Assembly: GCF_002878395.1 (NCBI RefSeq)
Contig: NC_061115.1
Span: 149,470,381 to 149,534,380, forward strand
Direction of reading: 5' to 3'
DNA length: 64,000 bases
Source of the DNA: Capsicum annuum
Lineage: Eukaryota; Streptophyta; Magnoliopsida; Solanales; Solanaceae
Under the pieces are notes generated by a model. The model was not told the origin of the DNA and did not search any database. It saw only the letters and a program-made list of their open reading frames with translations. The position numbers and the translations under genes were made by a program. Numbering within the stretch: the stretch's first letter is position 1; every line of letters begins with the position of its first letter. Positions 48,301 to 58,508 of this stretch are shown one piece after another.

Positions 48301-48859
48301 AATGAGGATAACATTTTAGTGCAGTAACTATGGAAAACTCCTTCCAACCAAAATAAATTGGCATACCATAGTAATTTATCTATGACTCATTCATCTTATC
48401 TTTATTTTCATACATAAACCTATGCTTGAGAAGACCATACACCATGGTCATTTTTAAACAAGCATAGTTGTCCTCCGGTAAATCAAGATATTATCCAAAG
48501 CAGCTATCCCTGAAATAAGCATCTAATTTTTAGTCTCAAAAGTATTTTTCTAAAGGTATCAAAAGATTTTCCCATGGCTGAATTTACCATAAAATCACCA
48601 GCTAAATCTGTGGCACATCGCACTGCATTCTCAAAAGATGACTATCAATTCTAAAGGTTTTGACCAACTCTTCAGTAGAAGGGCTATTAGCATTTGGATC
48701 ATCTCTTTTGAAACCTTCCTCTTTCTCGTGTTCATTTTCTTCTACTTCTAATTGAGATATTGCTTATACAGGAAGCTCATAGAGTGGTGGACATAGCCTA
48801 GATACTTCACTTATTCCTTTACTTGGACTTGATTTACTTTCTTTTCTTTTGGGAACCAT
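45355..48859 (-). pseudogene. ULP1-like cysteine protease / DUF1985 gene C of MULE type, multi-exon, decayed
   Basis: Start ATG 48,859 (MVPKRKESKSSPSKGISEVS), then [20 protein letters not shown], then DUF1985-type pieces near 48,590-48,300. A middle exon at 47,246-47,010 has AISKALSSIKRIKIATPLS. Further exons give NYPFKGFNIFDDASIKLTKL and SQPQTCWNDEVYM. The protease domain covers 45,930-45,600: VLAIVVLKERRIRVYDSM (catalytic Asp), with GDFY then TAG where family members have His-Trp. The last exon (45,545-45,365) has DCGLFVIVYTEYFSDGLQV with the nucleophile Cys and ends VSDIKDPR then TAA. C48 proteases process SUMO; this copy has lost the expected His and has several stops. The arrangement parallels gene B, and both run opposite to the transposase at 15-17 kb. 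Confidence 0.78.
46735..47005. repeat. Palindromic-motif array 11, intronic in ULP gene C
   Basis: Half-sites with TTGGGACAAAT linkers like array 10, for example around 46,790-46,830, and CATCTGTTGCAATATATG near 46,923. Confidence 0.78.
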
Positions 48860-48954
48860 ATTACCTAAAAAAGAGGAAAATAGAAAAGATTATAATTTAT
48901 TAATGGATCATTGAAAAAAAGGATAATAGTTAATCAAACAAGTACAACACAGTA

Positions 48955-49265
48955 AAATAACAGTTCCAACAGATCACTCACCTGTTGCAACATGTGAGTG
49001 ATTTGTTGCAACAGATGAGTGATATGTTAGAAACAATAAAAATAGTTTCAATACTATTGTGATTTATTCCAACAGATTAGTTATCTGTCTCAACAAATGA
49101 GTAATCTGTTGGAAGAAATCAAATTGCCAATATGGTTTAGACCTCTTCCAGTAGATGGGTCATATGTTGCAACAGATAACCCATCTGTTGGAAGAAATCA
49201 AAGTCTTGAACATGTCTTCTGTTAGAATAATTGTTTGAATTTCATCCAACAGATGGTTCATCTAT
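48955..49265. repeat. Palindromic-motif array 12, 5' side of ULP gene C
   Basis: TCACCTGTTGCAACATGTGAG, TTTGTTGCAACAGATGAG, CATATGTTGCAACAGATAAC and similar. Last array of the block. Confidence 0.82.
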
Positions 49266-50085
49266 TGAAAAAAACAAACCAGTAGCAAAATTTATTTAAT
49301 AGAATAACAGCAATATCACTATTTAGAAATACACCATTTTTACCAAGACAAACAACAACCCACAAACAATAAATTAACCCAGCACACCAATACAACACAC
49401 ACACTAGTTACATCAACATTAACCAACAATAATACCAAACACCTCTTTGTACAAGCACAAATAACAAAAAACTTCAAAATATAAAACAAACACCAACAAA
49501 TCAAATCAATAGTTGTTTGTTAGATTTGGTCACAATAGATATCTCCGAAAAAAATTTAAAATTCAACTCTCGCTATTTTTACGCCAATTTTCGATAACAA
49601 GAACTACAGTAACAACAAAAAATTATATTTTACTCTGAAAAGAAAAGAGAAGAAATACCACAAATTAAGGTTTTATTGAGTCCACATTTCAAATTTAAGC
49701 AACAAACACTAAAATTGTTAACCCATACTAGAAGAGAAGTTAAATCAAGTTTCTTTTTTTCTTCATAACTAAAAAGCCCTAATGTTTCACCTGTGAAATT
49801 CAAAAAGGGACGATGAAGAACTCGAAGGTGTTGTCACTGGAGAATGCTGTCACGTTGATTTATAATTGAAAGTCGAAAAGAAATGTGAAACTATTTATCA
49901 TTAAGGGTTGAAGTCGCTGGGGATTGAAGGGATAAATTCGTAGAACTGTTAGAGAAGAGAGACGGATGATTTGGAGAGGATAGGGGTATGGATTATTTTG
50001 TATTTTTTAAAAGATTAGAAATTTTTAAGAATATTAATTAAGTCCACAGTTAACTTAATCATGTTTTTTAATTATTTTGAGAGAG
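49266..50085. other. Right flank of the MULE block
   Basis: A/C-rich tract (AACACC words) to about 49,500, then AT-rich non-coding DNA. 49,985-50,060 is similar to 44,345-44,450. No gene seen. I could not locate a terminal inverted repeat or a 9 bp duplication. Confidence 0.45.
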
Positions 50086-50129
50086 ATCCCAAGAAAGCAA
50101 TGAAAACAAGAGCTTCCAGTAAAAAGTAT

Positions 50130-50880
50130 AAATATTGCACTTATATCTCAATTTGAACCAAAGAAGACAAAAGAATCTCTTGATAATAAAAGTTGGGTCA
50201 AGACAATGAAAGAGGGTCTTTAGGAATTCGACAAAAATAACATGTGGACACTGATTCCAAAGCCAAACACTTCTATAGTTGAAACTAAATGGGTTTCCAG
50301 AAATAAAATAAATGAATCAGGTGAGGTAATTTGAAATAAAGTTCATTTAGTCGCTCAAGGTTACTCATAACAAGAAGGAATTGACTATGATGAAACATTT
50401 ACACTGATATCAAAGTTAAAATTGATTTGAATTTTACTTGTTTATGCTTCCCATAAAGGCTTTAAACTGTTTCAAATGGATGTCAAGAGTGTTTTCTTAC
50501 ATGGTGTTATTAAGGAGCAAGTGTTTGTAAAACAACTTCCTGATTTTGAAAATCTAAATTTTCTTACCATGTTTTAAAATTATCAAAAGCTCTCTATGGT
50601 TTAAAATAAATAGCTCGAGCTTGGTAGGATAGATTGAATAATTTTTTAATTGTTCATGATTCTATTAGAGGAAAAATTTGACACTACCTTATTTATTAAA
50701 AGAACCTTTTCTAGAAATCTCATTATTCAAATTTATATTGATGATAATATTTTTGAAAGTACCAATGTTGATCTATGTAAGAAATTTTTGAGTTAATGCA
50801 AAGTGAATTTGAAATGAGTATGATGGGGAAGTTAACATGCTTTTTGAGAATACAAATCCATCAATCAACTGAAGAAACTT
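50130..50880 (+). pseudogene. Ty1/copia reverse transcriptase, decayed
   Basis: Reading across frame changes: SWVKTMKEGL, ETKWVSRNKINESGEV, HLVAQGYS then QEGIDYDETFTLISKL, ASHKGFKLFQMDVKSVFLHG, KEQVFVKQLPDFEN, IIQIYIDDNIFEST (YxDD site as YIDD) and LCKKF. This is the RVT_2 type, order and wording of the SIRE/Maximus group. At least eight stops. The downstream end is lost abruptly near 50,880. Confidence 0.82.
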
Positions 50881-51929
50881 TATTTCCTCTTAATTGATTG
50901 TACTTTTCTTTTAAGACTCAAAAGTCTTTTCGCCACCTATCACACGATTACCAAGCAAAGTAATCATGATACCCTTTCACTTCCTTCTTCCACTCTTTAA
51001 ATCTTTCCACATCCTTTTATTTTTATCATTCATCTTCTCTCTCTCTTTATATTTATTTTTCTTGTTTCTTCTAGCATTCATTTCTTTCTACTCCATCTTC
51101 TCACCATAGAAAGAACCCAAAATCTTCCTCCTTAATCTTTCAAAAAAAGCTCTCACTTCAAAAGACAAGGCTAAGCTTCATTCCCTATTCCTCTTGACCT
51201 TGATGTGTCTGATCATAACATTTATCAAGCGTCTATTTATTTCTCTCAATCTCTATCGAGAAAAAGTCCTCTTGCTCTAGATGTTTAGAAATGTTCAACA
51301 AAAAAGGTAAAGTTTGAATTCAATAGTTCCTTGAATGTTAAGACTAATTTCTGAAGGTCCTCTAATGAAATCTTATTCCATTCCATGAAAGAACATTCTA
51401 TTATTCATAGTAGACACATCGATCTCGATCTCTTGGAATTCCTTCATTGTCCTATTAAATGTCTTTTTAAATATAAGGCTAGGCAAATGTTTCTCATCCA
51501 CTCCTAAGTTTGCTTATGAACCCCTCATTTTCCTTTTTTATACAAATCTCATTTTTTTGCTATGATGAATTGGAACCCCTTCTGATTAGAAAAGGGATTT
51601 TTCTTGATTGTGTTATGTTTGACTCTATTTTTGACATTAACTACTCAAGTTAATTTACTTTCTATAAAACTTCTTGCCCCACTTGATTTTGATATCACTT
51701 TTGAATTAGCAAAACATGTAATTGATTAGGACACTTCTGATTTACTGACCTCTACTCTAAGCGCCAAGTATTTGTCTTTTGAAAAGAATATTATTGCCTA
51801 CATTATGGAAACTACTTTTCTTTCGCATGTAGATTTTATATACACTCTGACTCGAAGTGATACTTTTCTCACTTATTATCTTGTCTTAATGCAAGTTCAA
51901 ACTCTCTTCCTATGATATCAATTGCATGA

Positions 51930-52458
51930 TTAAGGCTACTATTGATCTTTCTAGTCTTCAGTATGGGCTTCTCACTACCTATATTCTGGAGGCTAATAAT
52001 ATTTCTCTTAGTGATGTTCCTTCTCTCCTTGTTAAGAAATGCTACAATTTTAAAGCAATTTTAATATGGATGATGTCCTTACTAATGGTGTTTGGATTCC
52101 TATGTCTGTTGTATGCTCTGGTGGTACTCCCTCTTCTCCAAATCAAGGTTCCCTCCTCCACCTATCCCAGTTCTTCCTTATTACCATTCTATATCTTTCA
52201 TCAAAAGACCGTGATGGAGTAAAAATTGAAACCTCTTAAGGACCTCCTCTTGGAAACTCATTTTCAACTTGGTGGTATTAAGGATATTGGAAAAAAGACT
52301 AGTGCTGATGCAACTTGAATTCATGTGAAATTAGATACAGTGATCAAAGAAGCTGCAATGATAGTTGTCAAAATCTATACTATTATAGATGCTCTCTCCG
52401 CTCAAATTATTAATTAGTTCACAAACCTAAAGGATGCCACTGCTAACACATTGGCTTC
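51930..52458 (+). pseudogene. Third ORF of SIRE-like element, copy 2, interrupted by CACTA
   Basis: From 51,926 the frame reads IKATIDLSSLQYGLLTTYIL, EANNISLSDVPSLLVKKCYN, then a frameshift near 52,055 and VLTNGVWIPMSVVCSGGTPS. Later segments repeat the heptad-like region of copy 1 with stops. The frame breaks at TTGGCTTCTAT, where the CACTA element sits; the last codons lie beyond 58,509. Leu/Ile-rich frames here could look like membrane segments but arise after the frameshift. Confidence 0.6.
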
Positions 52459-52479
52459 TATCACTACTAGAAATTACCC

Positions 52480-53000
52480 CTATGGTAATGGTTCAAAAAG
52501 TGTTGCAATAAATACAAAAACCATTACCATAAAGCTACCACAACGGTTTGGCATACGTTGCATAGGTGAGCGTTGATGTATCGCAATGACTTTTTCAACG
52601 GTTACAACAACTGTTGCAATAGGTCTATCTATTGCATTGGTTACAACAAAACGTTGCAATATGTCTATCTATTTCAACGGTTACAACACCATTGCAATAG
52701 GTCTATCTATTGCGACAGTTATTTTAACTCCTATTGGGATGCTTCATATTATCTGTAGCAATGGTTAAGAACCGTTGCAATAGACTATACTACAACGAAA
52801 GGAAAGTGTTGCAATAATCCTACTATAATAATTTTTGAATATCTACTGCAACAGTTATTGGCCTTTTACAACAGTTTTTAACTATCTATTGCAATACTTT
52901 TTGACACCTATTGGAACGTTCTTTGGATCTTTTGCATCATTTTTGTGCTACCTATTGTAACTATTTTAATTAGCTATTGCAATGATTTTTTTTCACCTAT
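52480..53000. repeat. Left subterminal repeat zone of the CACTA element
   Basis: Repeated GTTGCAATAGGTCTATC, CAACGGTTACAAC and CTATTGCAAC words. Short frames here read as repeats and are not genes. Confidence 0.75.
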
Positions 53001-53711
53001 TCCAACTACTTCCAATACCAATTGGCAGTTTAGATGAATATATTAGTATTTATATATATACACATCACAACAAAATCTTTCATTAATAATAATCCAAATT
53101 AAAATTTTATGCAACAAACTAGTAATCTTAATGTAAAAGCAAAATGTATAAAGTCAAATGATCATTAGTTTTCCCATATAGTATCAAGTTCGAGTGACGA
53201 TAAGTTTCACTAAATTCAATATCAAAAAGATCTATATTAAAGCATCTATCAACAATTCAAAAATCTTCTCATGTAAGGTCAATTTCTTCATCACTTGTTT
53301 ATTCATCTCCTTCTTTGTTTTGGACACCTATAAAAATAGAATAAATAAAGCTCAATTAAAATTTATGATACAAAAAGAGTAATTGTTAATCCTGAAAGGG
53401 ATGATGTCATCGACATAGTGGAAAGTTCGTCCAAGAATAACTGACACTTTTTGAGGGTTGAAAGTGCAATAGTCAAGTACTTAAAGTACCCATTATGTGT
53501 GCATGACCTAGTTGAATGTGGATTATGCCATCATATCCAAACTCAATGTACCACAACGGATCATGAGATTCAATCGGAATGTGACGCGTATATAGCTATA
53601 TATATTACAACAACCAAATCCATAAAGAGCATTAATGGATCAACAGGTATAGGTTCTAAAAAAAATCATAGAATGGATACGTAAAGGCTTATAGTAAACA
53701 AAGTAACTAAC
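53001..53711. other. CACTA interior, unassigned cargo
   Basis: No recognised domain. The stretch 53,400-53,690 is less AT-rich than its surroundings and has short open frames on the + strand, but I see no motif. It could be flank of the captured kinase gene. Confidence 0.35.
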
Positions 53712-54766
53712 CGCGAAGAATATCATGGAGAGATCCATTTGGGGCATACTCATAAGCCAGCACACAAAGACCACCATCCACATAATAACCGAGTAACTCA
53801 ACCATATTTTCATGCTTTAATCTTGATACCATGGAAAGCTAAAACAGTTACATCATAACCAATCAAGGTAAGTGGTTTATGTATAATAATATAAGGATAG
53901 TAAAAGGAGAACAACCTCGACCTGACCTGCGCTAAAAATTCTCGATCAATCTGCTTACTCGAGTCTTAACTTTTTAATAGCTGCAGCCCGCCCACTTTTC
54001 AGGACACCATGGTTAAAGAACTCTTCCATATGATCCCTCTTCTATCAAGGCTTTCGTACCAAAGTTGTCTGTGGTGTATTTTAACTCATCAACAGCTATA
54101 GAAGGAACAACAATGGGCTAAATGGTAACAGTCTGCATCTCCTTGTGCGCACTTTCTATTGCACGCTACCCTATATTGTAGCCAAAAAAAATTCCCAGTT
54201 AGTGAAGAGGAAAACCAAAAATAATATAGGTAAGTAAAGAACTAATAGAATCTCAGTAAATAAAATCAGGATGCTATTAAGAGAAAACATATCTATGGAG
54301 TAGGGGTAAAACCAAAGTAATAACTAAACACGACAACTTTCACCTGACTGTTTGTCAATTTACTAAGGTTAAATTGAACGAATGAGGTGAAAAAACATGT
54401 TTGCAAAGCAGGAATATCTTTCATACTGTATCATCACGAAGATACTAAATACAAACGTCATGATCTTTGAGCTTCCAAGATACTAGAAACTACTAATTTA
54501 CGTACTTCTTGCCAACTCAACGGATAATAGACTATATATTAGTACTCTGTGGTTGAGATTGACCTTCATTCCAGGAGATACTTAGATTGAATCCCAATCC
54601 CCTCCTGCCCCTCCCTTACTGCTAAACTTATGATTCCTTAGAATTTGAAATATTAAAAAAGGAAAGTACAAGGAGAAAATTAACCTGCTGCATTGTTGAC
54701 CATGAATGGTCTGTGATTAGTATTTTTTTGCATGTCATCATCGTCACAATAGCCTAAGCAGCCCAT
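53712..54766 (-). pseudogene. Captured fragment of a PTI1-like protein kinase gene (first three exons)
   Basis: Minus strand. Exon 1 (54,766-54,685) reads MGCLGYCDDDDMQKNTNHRP then FMVNNAAG, the acidic, Cys-containing N-terminus of PTI1-like kinases. Exon 2 (54,170-53,927) gives [30 protein letters not shown] (glycine-rich loop with Glu for the first Gly) and GVLKSGRAAAIKKL (ATP-binding Lys). Exon 3 (53,838-53,712) gives [20 protein letters not shown] and [19 protein letters not shown] sites flank each exon, so the capture was from DNA, not from mRNA. The catalytic loop and C-lobe are absent, and frameshifts (near 54,015 and 53,968) break exon 2. PTI1-like kinases act in Pto/OXI1-type signalling at membranes; this piece cannot phosphorylate. 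Confidence 0.85.
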
Positions 54767-55670
54767 AGTTATCTTTCTGATGCCCCGCAAAATATTTTGG
54801 AAAATACTAGTCCAGAAGTTAAAAAACAAAACTTGGTGTTCCTAGAACAGTGGCATTTCAGCTATAATACGAAGTTCAAAAGGATTCTGAAACTAAGTCC
54901 TTTCCATATTAAAAATTTAGTCCAATGTCATCATTAATATCAAAAGGGAAATCAACATCTCATAATGAAATAAAAAGCCAACTGCATAGACTAGTCAAGA
55001 CAAAAATGGAAGTTTTAAGGCATTGACCAAAATGAACCTTACATGCTATGGTCATCCTGTGATGACTGATGAGTATGCATCTCACTTGATATATGAAAAA
55101 TCACAAATATGGTATTATAATTATGATGTAAGTCATTTAAACATGGGTGGTAAATGAGTGAGCATCGAGAGAGATACACCAAATCTTTCTTTAACATCAC
55201 TGCTTCTTGATTTTGCCATAGATATATTTCTTTCTCTCTGTTCTACAGTAAATGGACACCATGTCATTGGATTTCACACATTATGGTTGCGGCATGGAAT
55301 ACTCACACTCATAATAGGCAATGAGCAAGGACAAAATTTTTGGTATCTGTGCCTTAGAAGACTTGAAAAGGGAGTCACTTGCACAAATGCATAACAAAGA
55401 CAACTACTTTGAACCTTCAATTAGATATTCCAACATAGGAAAAATAGTAGAAAAAAACACATTGTCAAATTGTTTTTCATTTCCTCAAAGACCTTCTTTA
55501 AGTGACTTCAGTGCACATATACGTTCAACAAAAATAGTCCTTCCAGAATCTAAGTGATCCACCTCACATTTCACTAGTCCGGACAATCTAATAATAGCCC
55601 TCAAGAAAACCTTCTCAATATTTAGAAAATTAATCCAATAACCCTCAAATCAATACAAGAAACTGAAAGT
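54767..55670. other. CACTA interior, unassigned
   Basis: No recognised gene. 54,767-55,030 may be upstream DNA of the captured kinase. Two overlapping 78-codon frames (55,158-55,557) show no known motif. Confidence 0.35.
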
Positions 55671-55800
55671 CAACAATAACAACAACATATGTAGTGTATT
55701 ACTCATCTCATAAGTGGGGTCTGAGGAGGATAGAGTATACATAGACCTTACCTCTACCTTAAGAGGTAGAGAGGTTATTTTCAATAGACTCTCAACTCAA
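55671..55800 (-). mobile_element. SINE remnant (TS/SolS-like)
   Basis: On the + strand: AACAACAACATATGTAGTG, then TAAGTGGGGTCTGAGGAGG, ATAGAGTATACATAGACC and CTACCTTAAGAGGTAGAG. This is the familiar 3' half of Solanaceae TS/SolS SINEs read in reverse, with a TTG-repeat tail on the minus strand. The tRNA-like head is not evident. Confidence 0.75.
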
Positions 55801-55933
55801 AAGAAAATAGTTTGAAGGCAAAAAAATACAATAGAGATCATGTCAAAGCATTATGAAAAAAAAACACAAATACAAAAACATAATACGATAATTCAAGTGC
55901 TATAAAATAATAGATTAATCATAAAATTACTAT

Positions 55934-56032
55934 CAAGAACAACATACGCAGTATAATATTAATCTCACATATGGGATTTGGGAGGGTAGAGCGTACGCAA
56001 ACCTTACCACCACCTCGGGACCCTCAGCTCAA
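55934..56032 (-). mobile_element. Second SINE remnant (TS/SolS-like)
   Basis: AAGAACAACATACGCAGTAT, then GGGAGGGTAGAGCGTACGCA and AACCTTACCACC. Same orientation as the previous remnant and about 130 bp away. Confidence 0.72.
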
Positions 56033-56771
56033 AAAAATTGTAAGTGGTCTCTCAGACATGCACAAACAAAGAGCTATAGCATTTAACAAAATAGAGTTAT
56101 GAATCTTAATAATATTTTACCCTGTCTTTATTTCACAAAACTCATATGTTCCAGTTGGGAATTTGATTTTCATCTGGAAAAGAAAGGTTATTTCCTTCTC
56201 CTAGTCTTCTTTTCCCATGCATATAATCTTTTTAGCCTCAGTTTTGCACATTACTTTTTAGTTTTTATTACCCCTTATAGTTTGTTATTATTCGATTGAA
56301 GTTATCTCCTCTACTACATCCTCTAGATCATGTCAAGAATTTTGTGTTCAAACTTATTATAACTTAGAAGTCTAGCATGCTTTAACCAACTTAGTCCACT
56401 TGGATGTCTCAGTTACCATCAAATTACATATCCTCTGGGCATCGAAAGTGTGCTAGCATAATCATATCAAGGAAGAGAAATAATACTACCATAATCATAT
56501 CAGGGAAGAGAAACAAAGTCCCTAAAGAAGTGCGATGAGTACACAGATTCTGAGTCACTCACTATTGTTTGGTCCAGCCAGGTTTTCTTCCCCTTCTCAT
56601 TTCAAAAATCACTACCACCTTCAGCTTACCTAGTTAATGTAACATATTCATGTCATAAAGGAATCATAAGCAATCACACATTTTAACTAATTAAAGGTGG
56701 AATATGTTATGTCATATATCACGAGGACCAAAAATATATTGAACGTATAAATTATTATCATTTGTTTGCAG
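56033..56771. other. CACTA interior, probably intron or flank of the captured transporter fragment
   Basis: AT-rich with no recognised domain. A 66-codon frame at 56,099-56,299 is hydrophobic by composition. Confidence 0.35.
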
Positions 56772-57190
56772 TGGACTTGGCAAACTTTTGTTATGGGTGT
56801 TTGTTTCCTCGTCTTCCTTCTAGCTACAAGAAAAATTGTAAGTTTTTTTTTATTTATGGATGAGAAAGTTGCCTCTTGATGTTCATATATCCTTATTAAT
56901 CATTTTCTAACAAATGATCTGAATGTTCTTCCGCACAACAGAGTGCAAGGAGACCAAAACTCTTTTGGATTTCACCAGCAGCACCATTAGTATCAGTTAT
57001 TATCTCGACTATCATAAGTTACCTAATTAAAAGTGAGACTCACGTAATCCAAACTGTGAGTACTATACATAATTTCTAATTTCATTTGTTTTTAAATTTA
57101 GATGTGTGAGTCTAAAGATTCTTTTGTTGCACAGATTGGACATCTGCCGAAGGGTGTAAAGGTTATCAACATGGAGCCTACAGAGCAACT
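56772..57190 (+). pseudogene. Captured fragment of a sulfate transporter gene (SULTR/SulP), three exon pieces
   Basis: Exon 56,772-56,837 reads WTWQTFVMGVCFLVFLLATR then KI. Exon 56,942-57,055 reads SARRPKLFWISPAAPLVSVI then ISTIISYLIKSETHVIQT. Exon from 57,135 reads IGHLPKGV, then a frameshifted tail resembling HGAYRA. Each boundary has ttgcag/gtaag-type splice signals. These match a pair of membrane helices in the middle of plant SULTR proteins (SLC26/SulP), which import sulfate across membranes. The rest, including the STAS domain, is absent. It runs opposite to the kinase fragment, so two separate captures are likely. Confidence 0.8.
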
Positions 57191-58269
57191 TACGACAAAT
57201 CCTACCATGAATAATATCCTAAATTATTCCATCTTTCATGAATATTGTTGCCAATAATGTTATGAATAGACAAGTACTCATTGTTAGTTTACATCTATTT
57301 AGCACAATATGAGCAAAAACAAGAAAATGCATTATCTACAACTTTAAACCCAAATTAAACTCATCCCCGAATATTCAATCAACAATCAAAGTGAAGGAGA
57401 AGAAAACTCCAAAATAGAAACTCATAAAATTAGGTTAAAATCATCAATTAGAAGAATTAGCTAACCTTAAAATCACCAAATTAAAAAAGAAAACCCCAAA
57501 TTTTCTCAGAAATTAAAGTGAAATTGAAGTGGTTGTTGGAGTAGTGGAGGAGCTAAAGTTGGAGAAACTTCAAAATCGAGGTACAGTGGCCATACTTTCT
57601 GACTTCTTGAAATCGAGGTACGGTGGTAACAATGCCGGAGAAAAGACTTGGTCGGAGTAGTAGCAGTGGCGGTCTATGTTCTTATAACTCCTCCAGCAGT
57701 TAGAGAAAACCCTAATGCTGAAAATGTTCCCTCTAAATCGCCTGCAAATTACTCCAAACACTTCTAATTAAATACTTCTTCCTAACAAACTCCCTTTTGG
57801 GCACCGATTTACCATCGTCAGATAATAAATACTTGTACACAACCCAAAATCCTTTTTTCTTTCTATCTCTTTTAGGGTAATGAGTGTGAGCAACTGGATT
57901 TAATGCCTTAATAATAATGATTTTGTAATGAACTCTGCTATAACCGGCTTATTCTATGGTAACCTCCACTTCATCGCCGATGTTGAATGGGGGTTTGTAA
58001 GTTGGTGAATCCTATGTAGATGCATTCCCCCTTCCTAATTGTACTTTCTTCGTTATCATTCGGGGAATTTTTTTCTGGTAAAGTTGATAGTGCTAATGAT
58101 TGCAGCTTTGGGGTAAAAGGACTTATGAAGTTATAGGGAATGGAAATAAGAAGAAGGGAAAAGGGAAGACCAAAACAGCGTGGGTGTATTCTGATTTCGG
58201 TTTAGATGGATTGTTATTGTATATGTAAAGGATTTATTTTTGGTGGAATAAATAAATAAAGTGTTGTAA
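57191..58269. other. CACTA interior, unassigned right part
   Basis: No recognised domain. A short word, AAATCGAGGTAC(A/G)GTGG, occurs twice (near 57,573 and 57,612). The 57,530-58,200 stretch is richer in G+C than its surroundings and might be a further captured piece, for example a 5' UTR. Confidence 0.35.
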
Positions 58270-58500
58270 TAGGGTTTTTCCTAAAAAGTGTTGCCATAGT
58301 GACTCTATGGCAACGGTTTAGATAACCGTTGTAATAAAACACCCTATTGCAATGGCTATCAAACAATAACAACGGTTATAGCATCAAATTATTCTACTGG
58401 AATAATATTTTTTGCAACGCTTGAAACCGTTGCAATAAACCCTCTATAGCAACGTTTTTGGAATCGTTGCCAAAAGTTTTGTTGCAATAGGATTAATTTC
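58270..58500. repeat. Right subterminal repeat zone of the CACTA element
   Basis: Repeated GCAACGGTT, AACCGTTGTAATAAAAC, CGTTGCAATAAACC and related words, the mirror of the left zone. Confidence 0.75.
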
Positions 58501-58508
58501 CAGTAGTG

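Larger units (their letters stand above)
50088..52461 (+). mobile_element. SIRE/Maximus-like Ty1/copia element, copy 2, left part
   Basis: Copia RT, then directly the third-ORF region; RNase H is missing, a deletion near 50,880. Collinear with copy 1 from 51,249. The element is split at 52,461 by a CACTA transposon and resumes at 58,509. Confidence 0.75.
52462..58508. mobile_element. CACTA (En/Spm-type) transposon, 6,047 bp, non-autonomous, carrying host gene fragments
   Basis: Ends CACTACTAGAAATTA and TAATTTCCAGTAGTG form 15 bp terminal inverted repeats with one mismatch, beginning with the diagnostic CACTA. A TAT duplication flanks it (52,459-52,461 and 58,509-58,511), the 3 bp size expected of the superfamily. 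Subterminal zones (52,480-53,000 and 58,270-58,500) are full of GTTGCAATAG / CAACGGTT words in both orientations, like transposase-binding repeats of CACTA elements. No transposase was read inside; the cargo is fragments of two host genes and SINE remnants. The uninterrupted site exists in SIRE copy 1 near 10,920. Confidence 0.9.

Noticed and set aside
52573..52768. Two overlapping open frames at the left CACTA end
   Set aside because: They translate the subterminal GTTGCAATAG repeats.
53712..54766. A functional kinase gene
   Set aside because: Only N-terminal exons are present, the glycine-rich loop is altered and exon 2 is frameshifted, and it lies wholly inside a CACTA element.
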